Assembly (NCBI GenBank): GCA_030737835.1
Contig: CM060854.1
Location: 7,574,860 to 7,638,859 of the forward strand
DNA: 64,000 nucleotides
Source of the DNA: Acorus gramineus
Taxonomy: Eukaryota > Streptophyta > Magnoliopsida > Acorales > Acoraceae
Direction: 5' to 3'
Both the position numbers and the translations under genes were made by a program. Each line of letters opens with the position of its first letter. Position 1 is the stretch's first letter. Shown one piece after another: positions 23,370 through 34,900 of the stretch. A model generated the notes under the pieces. It saw only the letters and a program-made list of their open reading frames with translations, ran no database searches and was not told the origin of the DNA.

Positions 23370-24960
23370 ATGGTCTGCAATCCCTTTCTTCACATTTTTA
23401 GTCACGAATGAGAATATCAAATATTTAAGTGGGAAATCAACTGTCAAGCATCCCATTATACACACCCTGTCACTACTGTACTCCATCTTATTAATGTCAA
23501 ACACTAAATTCTAGTTAAACACGGACCCAACACCATCTTAAAACACTTGATCAGGAACTTGATGTCTTCAAGCTCCCCTATATCACTCACAAAACATTAG
23601 CGCGTCATCTGCGTATTAAGTTTTAGCAATTGTCACGCTGTGTCAAGTAATATGAAAAATCTTACTCAGTACATTTGTCACCTAATTAGACAAGAGGAGA
23701 GATTGGGTCACCTTGTCGAAGCCCCAAACTTTATAGATCATGACAATGCAAACACATCCCTTGATCCACATACCCAATCGATTCAAGAAACCATACACTT
23801 AAAAGAAGCCTCCATAAAAAGTCCTATTGAATGCTATCATGTATTTTCAAAATCTAACTTGCATGTTCTTGTGGATCAACTATCACACTCTCATGAGCCA
23901 TCAATAAGAGACCTCCCACTGATAAAGGACTCTCCTGCCAAAAAATCTCATCATCTCCCTTGGCCTATTTTCTAGAAATTTAGAGGGGGATCTTGTAAAC
24001 TCCACTATGAATTGAGTGTTTGATAATCCCCAATTTTCTCATCTCCTTTCTTCAGAATCAACAGTAACAATATTAAATTAACACAAGTGCAATCTTGCTT
24101 CTCCGAGTAAGCCATTCATCGTCTCCATGAGGTCCTCTACTACCCCAAATTATAATTTGAGAGGAAAGCAATCTTGTCCCCGGGCCTTTTTTTTGCTCAT
24201 TATAAAAAAAAATGCTTCATGTGCCTCTGTCTCGCTAGTAGATTCATCCAGCTTGGCAGCTTCCACTCCGAAACACTCTTAGTCCCCCCGTTTGGATGCT
24301 GAATAAGCCTAGATAAGCAATGGAATAAGTCAGAATAAACTTATTAAGTTGTTTAATAACACAGTATACCCAGGGATAAAGTATGCTAGAATAAACTAGT
24401 ATAAAGTGGTATATAGATTCCAATCAACCATTGGAATTAAAGTTATCATAGGTTATTCCGTTCAAATAATATGTAGACCCACTGTCAAATCAACTGTCAT
24501 CACCTCTACTAAATCAATTATCATTATTTTTTCATCTTTTTATAAATCTTTATCCACACTTTATTCACATTTTACTCAAACAACAAAACATTCTTACGTT
24601 TGTCAACAAGAATAATTCAAAATACAACCAAATACAAAATCAATTTATCATTATTTATACTCACTTATGTCGGAATAACTGTATACCAAAAAATAAGTCC
24701 TATTATGTATCTAAACAGGGGCTTAAGATCTCTGTCCACCAACTCCATGAGCCACAAGTGTTTAGCCTGAAAATGTGATCTAAAAAACTCCACTGAATGT
24801 ATCAATCTCCTCCCCTCTCTCAAGCCGGTCACTTTTCTGAGTTTACAAATTGCATCAATTCTTCTTTGATTCACCTTCCATGTCAACGTCTCCCATTTTT
24901 GGCCACATCGCCATTGATGTTCTCGGCATTATTCCTCCCTAGTTTATGATGCATCAATAA
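23370..24960 (-). mobile_element. LINE (L1-type) reverse-transcriptase remnant with a nested MITE
   Basis: Read on the minus strand from right to left: a linker like WKVNQRRIDAICKL (about 24840-24890), an ILKKGDEKIGDYQTLNS block equal to the 'PKK...DFRPISL' RT motif (about 24000-24060), and KLDFEN (RT motif 'DFEKAYD', about 23840). Then come YADDALMFCE at 23586-23615, the RT active site, and finally DFPLKYL near 23415. Several stops and frame changes are present, so it is dead. The element at 24282-24725 interrupts it between linker and RT. The plus-strand ORF at 23640-23975 is only its antisense shadow. Confidence 0.75.
24282..24725 (+). mobile_element. Tourist-like MITE nested in the LINE
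   Basis: The ends are inverted (GTCCCCCCGTTTGGATG at left; GCCCCTGTTTAGATAC on the other strand at right), flanked by TTA on both sides. TTA/TAA duplications and such ends are typical of PIF/Harbinger-derived Tourist elements. It matches 54285-54730 over most of its length (shared GGAATTAAAGTTATC, TGGACCCACTGTC-like, TCAACTGTCATCA, TTCTTACGTTT). It is younger than the LINE it split. Confidence 0.7.
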
Positions 24961-25057
24961 AATTAAAAATGATAAGTTTACTTTGCCAGTTAAAAAAACA
25001 CACATTTTCCAAGACAATTTACTTCCATAAGTCTAACTTCTACTAATTTCCATGAAC

Positions 25058-25450
25058 ATCCAAGCTATATCATACTCACAATTGGGTGCTCTACTTTACT
25101 GCTACTATATCTTCCAATTGTTTAATTATCTGTAGACAAAAGGAGTGTACAGGAGCTCTCACAGGAAGCTTCCAACACTAGTTATAACCACTTGAACTAA
25201 TGTCTATCATCACCTTCATCAATCTCTTTTTTTTTTTTGGTAGTCACCTTCACCTTCATCAATCCAAGCTATATCATACTTTACTACTACTATAGCTTCC
25301 TATTGTTTAATTATCTGTAGACAAAAGGGGTGTACAGGAGCACCCCCAGGGAGCTTCCAACACTAGTTAATCAGTTGAACTAATGCCTACCATCACCTTC
25401 ATCAATCCCTTTTCTTTTTTCTTTTTTTTTGGTATAGTCACTTTCACCTT
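25058..25450. repeat. Two-copy tandem duplication, period about 185-204 bp
   Basis: Units start at 25059 and 25263 (TCCAAGCTATATCATACT). They share TTTAATTATCTGTAGACAAA, GGTGTACAGGAGC/GAGTGTACAGGAGC and CTTCCAACACTAGTTA, and each ends in CACCTTCATCAATC plus a T-run with TTTGGTA. The spacing shrinks along the unit through small deletions. Confidence 0.75.
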
Positions 25451-25879
25451 CATCAATCTATGAACCAAAAAAAGACACTCTTCCATTCTCCCATCAATTC
25501 TCCATTCACAAAATGGTTGCAAAATATATTAATGATATCTTCCACTAAAAGAAGCCAAAGAAGACCTCACCAATGGGTATTTAATCAACACAAGTCAAAT
25601 TCCAAGGAAGGCAATATTAAATCTGTGCAATTGACAATTATAATGAAGTCAAATGTTCCATCCAGTCATATAAACACAGTACCCTACTATCATACAGAAT
25701 ATTAGCAAAGCATCCATGCACAACTTCAACCCTTCTTTCTTCAGTGAAAGTTTATTTAGTGTCTTTAGTTTTTCCAGGATTTCCTACCTACTTGGAAAAC
25801 AACAATTTCTCCTTTCTAGAGGGCTAGGGTTCAAGCCTTGGTACCCATTGACAGTTGGACCGAATTAGTCATTGTAGAT
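25451..25879. other. Non-coding, nothing recognised
   Basis: AT-rich. The 81-codon frame at 25460-25705 has no recognisable features. Confidence 0.3.
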
Positions 25880-26130
25880 TTTGTTACAGAGGATTTTTTG
25901 CATTTTTAACACATTGTAAGATATTTTTGGTATTTAATGTTTTCAATGAGGGTTAATCAAACAGAATATTCACAGAATAATCCTAATATGTCAACGAAAA
26001 TTTATCTCAAGGGGCTATTTGGATTTACGCAAGTGTTTTAAGGGGGTTATATGGACTTTAGAAAAAATCAGGGAGTTATATGGATTTCATGTAATTTACA
26101 GGGGACTGTTTGAATGTTTCCCTTAAAAAT
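25880..26130. mobile_element. Foldback element, 'ATAACCCCCT' family, half copy
   Basis: It matches the right half of 21335-21882 (shared GGTTAATCAAACAGAATATT, GGGGGTTATATGGACTTTAG, AATTTACAGGGG). The left arm is missing. Confidence 0.6.
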
Positions 26131-26787
26131 AATATTTAAGAAATGCATTTCATACAGACACCAACATCTAGAAGGTTTTTTTTTTGGTGACTTATAATTT
26201 ATTGGGAAAACCCCGGCACATAATCACCCACAATCCATGTGCATCGGATAAGCCTAGTGGAATTCGAAGAGTAATTTAGAAGAGGAATGATTCTTAATTG
26301 TATAGAAAACATTTGAAGCATGGGCAGAGACATGCAAAACCTTAGATACGGAGAAACTAAATTGAAAATAGACAACATCCAAACAACTGTATAACTAAGC
26401 ATAAAGAGAAAAAAAAAATGATAGCAATGTGCATGTATTACCTGAACAATGCAAGAGTAAAATTGCTCATGTATACCAAGATTGATAACACAATTCCAAA
26501 ACCCATGGTAAATTACCAGGTCATCCGCAAGATGTATAACTCAATCATCCAATATTTCTATCAAAAACCACAATGACAAACACAAATAAAGAACGACATG
26601 ACAATGAAAGAGATGCTTCAAAATTTAGACATGTCACTACGCAACTCAATCAAGAAAGATAATGCCATCAATGTCAGGCGTAACGAAGTCGAAGCAGTGG
26701 TGTAAGCGAGGAAAGCGATATCTTACTCTCTTCTGAAGCAGGAGAGCAAATTGGAAGAAATCATGGGCATGTGTTATTGACATCCTT

Positions 26788-27090
26788 GGGACTAGTTTGG
26801 CAATGGGTTAAAGTTTTGAGGATAAATAGTCTTAATTTTAGGGGATAAAAAATGCGATGATATTGTAAATATTCACATTTGTCAAAATCAGAACAAAAAG
26901 TGGAGATAAATGTTATTTCAGCCTTTAAGTGGAACAAAAAATCCTTATTTTCATTTCAATACCGGGACAACTACCTGCATTTTATTCCGATTATTTTTAT
27001 ACCAAATGAGATAAGTTGTCGTCCCCCTCACTTATCCTCATGATTACCCCTTATCCAATCACTTATTCCCTTGCCAAATTAGCCCTAAAA
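26788..27090 (+). mobile_element. MITE, 'TTGGCAAGGG' family, copy 2
   Basis: Both ends are intact inverted repeats: GGGACTAGTTTGGCAATGGG at left and, on the other strand, AGGGCTAATTTGGCAAGGG at right. The inside matches 22400-22692. It is non-coding. The target duplication is not clear. Confidence 0.7.
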
Positions 27091-27701
27091 TGTTAGTGAA
27101 AATACAATTCGGGGGGGTGAGAAAATTGCGTACGTGATGGGAGTGGATGGGTGTTTGAATTAAGTGCAAATGTGTATTGGGATGGGGTGGGCAAGTTTGC
27201 ATCTTTTCTTCCTCTTGTTTTTATTTTCTTACCTGTACAAGGAGCATTTGTTTTTAAGTATTGATATAATGCCTTATCTTTACTTTTTTTTAAAATTGAG
27301 CGCGCGCTGTTACCCTCAATCCATTTCATAACCCCATTTACAAACTCCCATTAGCCCTATGTAGATATATGCTTTGTTAGAAAATTTTTTTAACATACTC
27401 TACAAATGATTCTATACAATTCAATGGAGTATATACTTCATTTTTTTACAAAAGTAAATACCCAAAAAATAGGGTACACTGCTTCTGGGGCTGCAAATGG
27501 GGTTCATTTTCCTAAAAACAATATATCTTCCAATGAAACATAGAAATCTTTTATATGGAAATAATTAGAACCGATAAATAGAAGGCATCAAGAGAATCAA
27601 ACCCATGTCACTTTGATCAATAAAAAACACAAGTCAATAAAACCCTACCAATACGAGCAGACACAAAAATAAAATATCAATGAAAACCTCTCGCCCCCAC
27701 C
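27091..27701. other. Intergenic, with a LINE-like 3' tail
   Basis: At about 27215-27297 a TTGTACAAGGAGCATTTG ... TTGATATAATGCC tail resembles that at 13660-13765. The rest up to SEC61 beta is probably its 3' flank and UTR. Confidence 0.35.
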
Positions 27702-28031
27702 TCAAGCTCCTCCAGCCGATCTGTAGCGATAAAGCTTCCCGAAAACGTGAAGGGCGGTGACGAAACCGATGAAGCAGAGGCTCATCACCAGCACCACCGT
27801 CGGCGACATCTTCAGCCCCGGCGCATCGTCCGTGTAGAACCTCAGCACGTTCGATCCCCCTCCACCGCCGAAACCCCCTGAACCGCCCCCTCCGCCGCCT
27901 CCGTCGGCGGAGCCGCCGACCCTCCGCCGGCGCATCCCCGCAGCCGCCGCCGGGGTTCCCCGAGGAGCCACCGTCCCCGGACGGGACGCCACCGACGACG
28001 ACGCCTGCGATTGAGAGCTTCCCTTCGCCAT
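27702..28031 (-). CDS. SEC61B: Protein transport protein Sec61 subunit beta
   Basis: A single-exon ORF of 109 aa, ATG at 28029-28031 and stop at 27702-27704. The N-terminal half is cytosolic-type and rich in Ser, Ala, Arg and Gly ([11 protein letters not shown], then a Gly run with GGFGGGGG). The conserved core follows: [20 protein letters not shown], then one hydrophobic segment (about 78-98, [19 protein letters not shown]) ending in KLYRYRS. This is the plan of plant Sec61 beta, a tail-anchored ER protein of the Sec61 translocon that helps the ribosome and signal-sequence proteins dock. Length and core match the family. High GC and Gly/Pro codons make this a GC island in AT-rich surroundings. 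Long minus frames at 27634-28243 are shadows. Confidence 0.92.
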   Translation of the reverse strand: MAKGSSQSQASSSVASRPGTVAPRGTPAAAAGMRRRRVGGSADGGGGGGGSGGFGGGGGSNVLRFYTDDAPGLKMSPTVVLVMSLCFIGFVTALHVFGKLYRYRSAGGA

Positions 28032-28484
28032 CTAGAGATTGAATCTGAAAATCTGAAAAAACAAAAATGAAGACGGTCATTGACGCAATCGTTTGATGAG
28101 TCGGGTTTCGGTGGATCTGCGGAATATGCGGAGCCGGTTAATGAAGTGGAATCAGAGGCGATTGACTGGACACGTAGACAGTGCATTGAACCGATATTTG
28201 CGTTGGCGTGTTTTGCCACCTGTGATTGGGGTAAGGTCATCAATGTTGGTAGGGTCTAATAAAGAGCCAACTGACTACCGGCAACGAACTACTTCGGATT
28301 GGGGTTTTAACTCTAGCACATTTTTTTTATTTTTTCAAAATAAATAAATATATACATATATTTCATCTCAATTTTTTATAAAAAAAATATAAAGCATGTA
28401 CTTTAATTCCCGGTTTGTGGTTGAGAATTAATAAAAAATATGGGTGAATATTAGATAATAACTCTTATTTACTTTTTTTTTTTT
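28032..28484. other. 5' leader and promoter side of SEC61 beta
   Basis: This directly precedes the minus-strand start. The GC content falls after about 28300, where a T-run begins. The plus-strand frame 28093-28347 has no recognisable protein. Confidence 0.35.
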
Positions 28485-28870
28485 TTTGATAAACTCTGAT
28501 AATTATGTTTGGATAAATTAGAATAGAGTATGATGACTATTTTAAGGAAATGTTTGAATTGTTTATCAGGATTTTATCTATGTCAATTGATAAAAATATT
28601 ATTCTCTCTCATTTTAAAAAAATTATTTCATCTAACAGTATCATACGCATATTCCCAAAACTGTCACATCTATCAAATTAACCACACGTCTCTTACACTT
28701 ATTTGAAAGTATAGTTATCATTTAAAAAATCATAAATTCTTATTCATTTATTATCTATTACTTATCATCAATTTATTTAAAATGAAACAAACAACAAAAA
28801 TATCATTTTCTTACGTTTGTCAATTACGAGTAAGAAATAATTTTGTATTTAAAATGATCCTTTTTATGAT
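28485..28870 (-). mobile_element. MITE, 'TTATGATTTTTTAAATGA' subfamily, copy 2
   Basis: It is the reverse complement of 22845-23290 over most of its length (ACTGTCACATCTATCAAATT, TCATTTAAAAAATCATAAA). The ends carry TCTGATAATTATGTTTGG and an AT-rich right end. It is non-coding. Confidence 0.65.
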
Positions 28871-29439
28871 ACAAAACAAATTTAGTGTTTACTGTGTGCA
28901 AGAAAATATTTTATTTGTGAGGGTAAATACAAAAATGGGAACTTTAATCCTTCCACTGTAGTTTCAACAATTTTAGGAGAATCTTCAAAAGAACTTTAAT
29001 GTAAATGTTCACAGATAATAAAAACGATAACACCATTAAAAATGAATAGTTTGTTTGTAATGATATAAACAAATAATGGATTTTTGTAGAGAGTATGTGT
29101 ATATAAAAATCAAAATCTATTACTTTTTTATTGAAAGGAAATTAGTTTTCTTTTTCACTATTACACTCCATAAATTTAGCAATAACTCACATTATTTGTT
29201 CCAAATTTAAGATTTGAAATCAAATTCATATCATAAATATATTTTGATATTTTAAAATTAAATTTAAGTAAGTACATTAAAAATTTCAATTTTAATAATT
29301 TAAATTTAAACATATTCACTAAATCTATATAGATTTGTTATGTTATTTTTATTATAATGTAAAAAATTATATAACATCTGAAATGCAAATTTATTATCCT
29401 ATATCTTAAATGATCTAATTTTTATATGAATGTTGTTTA

Positions 29440-29950
29440 AGTTGTGTTATTTATATCAATATTATAGTTACATATTATACATTTAGATTCACATAAATTT
29501 GACACGGGTATAAAACTAATTATCTCTAACACGCTCAAATTATCTAAACAATTACGGACAACAAATGTTGGATTCCCACAGCCTCCAAAGTTTATACGAA
29601 ATGGGATTGAAGGGCAAAGAATAAACACTTATCATGTAGCTGTTTGCTACATCTACAAAGAGAATTTGTATTTAAAAATTGATTGTATATATATATATAT
29701 CGGAGGGACCTCTGTAGCTGACCTTACGATCGAACTGGGAAAGCTACCTCCGCTTGTTTGCTCTGGTCCCACAGAAAATTCTTTCGAATAATAGCCAACA
29801 AACAGGTGGGTAGGTCAACGTCAAAACTTGAATCCAGAATCTATCGATAACACCATTAAACCCTAAACGGTTGTGTAATGACCACTGGAGACGATTGTAT
29901 ATTATGTTGAACTAAATATGCAAACATGGAAGAGCAAATCAAGGATATCT
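29440..29950 (+). repeat. Direct repeat, copy 1 (interrupted)
   Basis: It matches 30620-30945: shared ATTTGACACG.GTATAAAACTA, GGTTGGATTCCCACA/TGTTGGATTCCCACA, AATAAACACTTAT, GAGAATTTGTATTTAAAAA and GCAAACATGGAAGAGCAAAT. Copy 1 is split by about 180 bases that include the short repeat at 29695-29780. Confidence 0.65.
29695..29780 (-). mobile_element. Short dispersed repeat (SINE candidate), copy 1
   Basis: About 80 bases nearly match 60485-60574 (shared TGACCTTACG.TCGA.CTGGGA, GCTACCTCC, CTGTTTGC-like, GGTCCCAC). On the minus strand it contains CCCAGTTCGATCGTAAGG, which recalls a pol III B box, and it is followed by an AT/A-rich tail. Size and tail fit a SINE, but two copies and no clear A box leave this open. 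Confidence 0.4.
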
Positions 29951-30619
29951 TTTCATCTTCTTTGTTCAGCCGGTCTTCACTTCTTTTTGTCTAAAAAATG
30001 AAAAGCCATTTCAATATTTTTAAATTTGTTTAGAAGACATCAAAAGTGAAAGAAGGAGGCCATCGTTGATATTAGAAGAACTGAAGAAGTTCTTCTTCTT
30101 TTTTTTTACATATATAAATGTGTGGGTTGTTGGGGACAATTTTGATTTCTGATTTTGGATGGTTTTGTGTTCAAATTGATTAAGAAAATATGCAGAGGAG
30201 ACCATCCACTCACTAAGACACAATTGTTTTTTTCTTTCAAAAACAAAAAAAAGAAGAAGAGATAATTGTTTTTTTAGTTTGAAGTGTGAATTGATTTTGG
30301 ATTTGTATGTGGTTTTGAAATATTTTTTTTTGATCAGTTATTGTAATTTGTTATGTTTTGATTTTTATTTGATCAATGAAAACCGTGTTCAGATTTGTTG
30401 ATTTTTCTTTTGCAAGTGCTTAATTATCTCCATTTCGCTTCAAAGAAACTTGATTTTTTTTTTTAAAAAAATCACTTTGTTCTTTATTGCCTTTTGTTAG
30501 ATCATTGTATTTATGTCGATTGTTTTTATTTTTTATTTTTATTATTTTACTATCAATTGGATTCAGATTAGAGCATCCAGATTGAAAAATTGGTCGAGTT
30601 AGAATATGTTAGATATTTT
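29951..30619. other. AT-rich spacer between direct repeats
   Basis: No gene or element recognised. There are T-runs and purine-rich patches only. Confidence 0.3.
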
Positions 30620-30945
30620 GAATCTCAACACTAGTTATATCTTATAAATTTAAATACATGTGAATTTGACACGTGTATAAAACTAGATATCTATAATTAC
30701 CACACTTAAATTTATCAAAAAAAAAATAAAAAATAAATAAGGATAACACAGGTTGGATTCCCACATCCTCCGGAGCCTATAAAAGACAGCATTGAAAGAC
30801 GAATAATAAACACTTCAAGACGAATAATAAACACTTATATCGTATGCTTTTGCTACAACAGAGAGAATTTGTATTTAAAAAGATTATATTATATTTTAAT
30901 TAAACAAATTCTGCAAACATGGAAGAGCAAATCAGGGGACATCAC
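30620..30945 (+). repeat. Direct repeat, copy 2
   Basis: This is the partner of 29440-29950 without the SINE-like insert. It carries its own small internal tandem duplication (GACGAATAATAAACACTT twice, about 30801-30840). Confidence 0.65.
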
Positions 30946-31131
30946 GGGGAGGGAGGCGACGAATATATTTTTTATAGGTACGAATTCAATTTCAATCTTC
31001 CATAGTTTGTTTTTTTATTTTAAAACCCATATTCAATGATCAATGCCAACCAAGTATCTATAAATAACACCCTCTTATTAATCAATCAATAAATGAAGTC
31101 CAAATCCCAACCCCAGCCGCATTAGACCTGC

Positions 31132-31202
31132 CACGTCAGCCCTAGCCCCCATATTCACGTGCGGATCCGTCACGTGCGGACGCACGAGACGCCTCGCACG
31201 TG
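31132..31202 (+). promoter_or_regulatory. Cluster of three G-boxes plus a CACGTCA motif
   Basis: Perfect CACGTG cores lie at 31156-31161, 31171-31176 and 31197-31202, and a CACGTCA (hybrid G/C-box) at 31132-31138, all within about 70 bases of locally GC-rich DNA. They are 630-700 bases upstream of the POWERDRESS-like start codon. G-boxes bind bHLH factors (such as PIFs) and bZIPs (such as ABFs and HY5). Such a cluster in AT-rich DNA is unlikely to be chance. Confidence 0.6.
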
Positions 31203-31629
31203 CTAGAGGGGGCCAACGTGGATGTTGATCTCCCCCACCATCTCCTGTCCCCTTCTGCCTTTTTGACCCCGGATGCTTATGCGGATTACTTTATAAGAAC
31301 TTCACAAATTAAAAATAATTGAAAAGCATACCCTTGTTTAGTCCACAAATTATATTTTTTAGACGGTTTGATCATCTTTTCGCGGTTGTGATTACGTGTT
31401 TAAAAGGAGCACGGGATCCTTGGGGACCCATCCGTAATTAGCGGTGGACGATGGGGCCAGAGAAGGAGAGTGACGATATCGGTGTTGATTGCGAACACAA
31501 AATTATAAAAAAAGTCCTTCCCAAATATTCTATTATTTTCCGCGGACGCGAGAGTGGATTCCAATGGGGTTTATCCAGCCCGCGGGCGTGCGAAGAGAGA
31601 GAGAGGGCCTTGAAATCCAGGCTGTTTGT

Positions 31630-31685
31630 CTCTTTCATTTCTCTTTCTCTCTCTATCTCTTCTTCTTTCTTTCCCTCTCAAAAAA
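31630..31685 (+). promoter_or_regulatory. Pyrimidine-rich leader or core-promoter tract
   Basis: A nearly unbroken C/T stretch (CTCTTTCATTTCTCTTTCTC and on) about 150-200 bases before the start codon. This is typical of plant Y-patches and 5' leaders, so transcription probably starts near here. Confidence 0.45.
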
Positions 31686-31806
31686 TCAAAGACAGTCCGT
31701 TAGGGATTCTTCATCGGCGCCCGCCCAATCGGACTTCCAGATTGATCTTGAACCATCTCCGCCTCTGGAGCTCCTTCTGTTGCCTCTGCTTCTTCTCTGA
31801 TTGCCG

Positions 31807-31917
31807 ATGCGATTTGTTGGGGTTCTCATATGCCTCCGGAACCTCTGCCTTGGGAACGAAAGGACTACTTCGAGAGGAGGAAGCACGGAGAGAGGTCGTC
31901 TGACGCTTTCTCTGTAG
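31807..31917 (+). CDS. Upstream ORF overlapping the POWERDRESS-like start
   Basis: ATG at 31807-31809 lies 23 bases before the main ATG in another frame. It runs 36 codons to TAG at 31915-31917, so it overlaps the main coding start by 88 bases. Ribosomes that use it cannot reinitiate at the main ATG without scanning back. Its context (GCCGATGC, with G at -3 and C at +4) is moderate. The overlapping geometry predicts repression of the main ORF. The peptide is not recognised, and it may simply be leaky-scanned. Confidence 0.5.
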   Translation: MRFVGVLICLRNLCLGNERTTSRGGSTERGRLTLSL

Positions 31918-34900
31918 CCGGCGGTGGTGGCGGCAGCGGCGGGGGCGGAGCCACGCCGCGGTGGAGGGAATCCGCCGCCCCGTACCACTACGGATCCTCC
32001 CGGGACTACTCCCGATCCGACGACTCTCGGAGGTTCGCCCAAGGTATCGTCGCCGTCAGATCTGAAATGAAACGACTTCTTCTGGTTTGTTTGGTCTTTG
32101 ATTGCTTTTTTTTTTTTTGTTCTTTTTGTTTTTGATTAGGGTACTACAACAACAGCAAGCAGGGGGGATACCAGTTCTTGGCGGAGGAATCGAACGGGTA
32201 TGGATGCGCGCCGTCGAGATCGTCGGGTGAGGACGATTGCTTCAACGGTAGGCCCTCCCCGGCGTCCTTGTCCCGCATGAGGAATGGCTATGGAGGTAAT
32301 CATTATTATAATAGGGAAAACAGGGGTTCTTTCGGCCAGAGGGACTACTATTGGCGAGGGGACCGGCAGCAGTCGCCAACGGTTAGGCAGCAACAATATC
32401 CAACCCATGATGAGGGCGGTGCCTCCCATAGAAAAGTCGATCAGAGCCGTCGGGACAATCAGATCGGCAGTTCTGAAGGGCTGGATGTCGCCGCCGGTCG
32501 AAGGTGTGATGTCAAGGACAACTCGCTGGGCTCGATGACGTGGAAGTCCACGAAGTGGTCAAGGTCAGGTGGACTCTCGGTGAGGTATGCTGGTGGGGGG
32601 TCAAAGACGGAACCAGATCCGAATGAGCGGGGACCCGAGGAGACCCAGTTGAGGTCTGACTCTCCTCGGGATGGGGTGGTGGTCAAGTGTTTGGATGTGT
32701 CGGTGGAGTCTCCTCGGCCTCCCTCGTCAGAGGAGGCTGGGAATCCCAAGAAAAAGCAGCGGCTTGGGTGGGGGCAGGGCCTGGCCAAGCGTGAGAAGAA
32801 GGTGGAGGGGCCTTCTGAGGATGCGCCGAAGGGAGCTTATGCTGCTCAGTGCGTGTTGGAGGGGGATGCTAAGGTGTTGGGGGCGTCGGAGTGTGGATCC
32901 CCTGCGACTCAGTTTTTGGGTGCTTGTAACTCTTCACCTTGTAAGTTTTACTTCTTTTCTTTGGCCTTTGAATGTCTGTCTCTGTTTCTTTTTTTTTTGT
33001 GTGGCATGTGTATTATGTGTCTGATCGTTTAATTCTACCTGTTGAACCAACTTAAAATTGGGATTTGCGATGATCAAAGCAAGATAATCGCATTGATTAA
33101 ATTTCATTTGGAAATTTTTTATTTTTCATGTTAGTGGTACCTAATTTTAGAATGGTTCAAATCTAACTTGCATGTGTCGATTGAGGTCTAATTATGTGTT
33201 GATTGGGCACTGCCCTGCTTTTTGTTTTAACAGCTCATTGTATCAAATCATACCTTTGATTTTGAATGATAGGTCTTGATCAAGCCAGCCTTGTTTTTTG
33301 GCAGTGCTGTGGCCAAGGCATCACCATTTCATATGTTTATGTTATCTGTTCCTGATCTTTCATTCTTCCCAAAAATCATCCTGTTCTTGATTACACAATG
33401 ACTCTTTTTTTCTTACATGCAGATAAGTGGCTTTATTTTGATTGTCTTGCATCCAAAAAATAACTTGTTATATTTTAATTTATTGTCATCATTCCATAAG
33501 GTGGGAAGTTATTGTTATCTTGTAATTCTTGATGTACCTTTTTGATAATAATAGTGGGATGAGCAGTCAGTGGGTTCACTCTTCTTTTTTTTACTGGCAT
33601 CCAGAAATTTAATGGTCTCTCTGTGGCAGGTGTGGAAGAAAAACTCAATATGAAGGCAAACAATGAGCAGGAAGCGAATGATTCTGGAAATTCATTGGGA
33701 TATGGAGTTGACAATTTTCCTGAGAATTTTCCTATCAATTTAGAGAAATTTGATCACAGTACAAATGAAAACATAAGCTCTTTGATTCATGACCTCTTAC
33801 AACATGAGGATGCCAGCTCTGGGGACTCTAGTTATGTAAGGCACAGTGCTATGAGGAAGTTATTGCTCTTAAAAGCTGATGTTTCAAAAGAAATAGAGAA
33901 GACTGAGTCTGAAATTGACATGTTTGAAAATGAATTGAAGTCCTTTGTTCCTGAAAATGTGACTAGTGGTTTCCATCCAATTGAATACAAGTCTTCGCAA
34001 ACGGAGATAGCCTCTAGTATCTTGGAGGAGTCAGCACATGTGATCTCTGACCTGCCACCTGAAGGCCTTGCTCTCTCTTCTGATGCTGAACCCCATGACG
34101 AGAAGCCATGTGGTGATTCTTTGAGGGAGTGCCAAACACAGGTCAAAGATGAAGATATCGACAGCCCAGGGACTGCCACATCCAATGTGGTTAAAGATAC
34201 ATCTCAGGACCCTGGAGGTTCCGTACTTTCCAAAGGATCACGTCTCTTGTCTCCTCCAAAGAGGAAAATGCCAGCTGCTGAATGTGATCCTGGAGGTGAG
34301 AATGGCTTAAGTGTGATCAGTTGTAGTGGATCCATTTCTCCTGACTTTGCCTTACACACTGACTTGGAATCTACCATGGTTCATTTGATATTTTCTTCTA
34401 ACAAAGATTCTGCAAGAGAAGCATCAGAAACACTTTTTAGAGCTGTCCCAGGCAGTCATTTTCAGTCAGATATTTGGGGAATGGAAAATCTTTTCTTGAA
34501 CAAGCTGGATGAACCACATCTTAAGAAAACAATTGTCACACGCAAGAATTCTCTGAGATTTAAGGAGCATGTTCTTATGCTTCAATTTAGGGCATTTCAT
34601 CACTTATGGAAGGAGGATGCTCGTTTACTTTCCGTAAGAAAGGGTAGACCAAAATCGCAGAAGCGCTTTGAGTTATCTTTTCGTTCATCACAGAATGCTC
34701 ATCAAAAGCATCAACCATCTATTTGTTCTCGTGTTGCTTTACCTGGTGAGTTTGTTTATATCCCTCTTGCTATCGTTTTTTTATTATATTTCAGGTGCTG
34801 GGAATTATAATAAGATAAGGTAGTTAAAAAAAGGTTTAGCTGGTAATTTAGTCTGCTGGTCAGGCTGATGAGAATTGAGATTTAGGCCATATCTTATTAG

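Noticed and set aside
23640-23975. 111-codon plus-strand frame
   Set aside because: It is the antisense of the LINE reverse-transcriptase region, whose RT motifs read on the minus strand.
27634-28243. Two long minus frames rich in Arg and Gly
   Set aside because: They are shadows of the GC-rich SEC61 beta gene.
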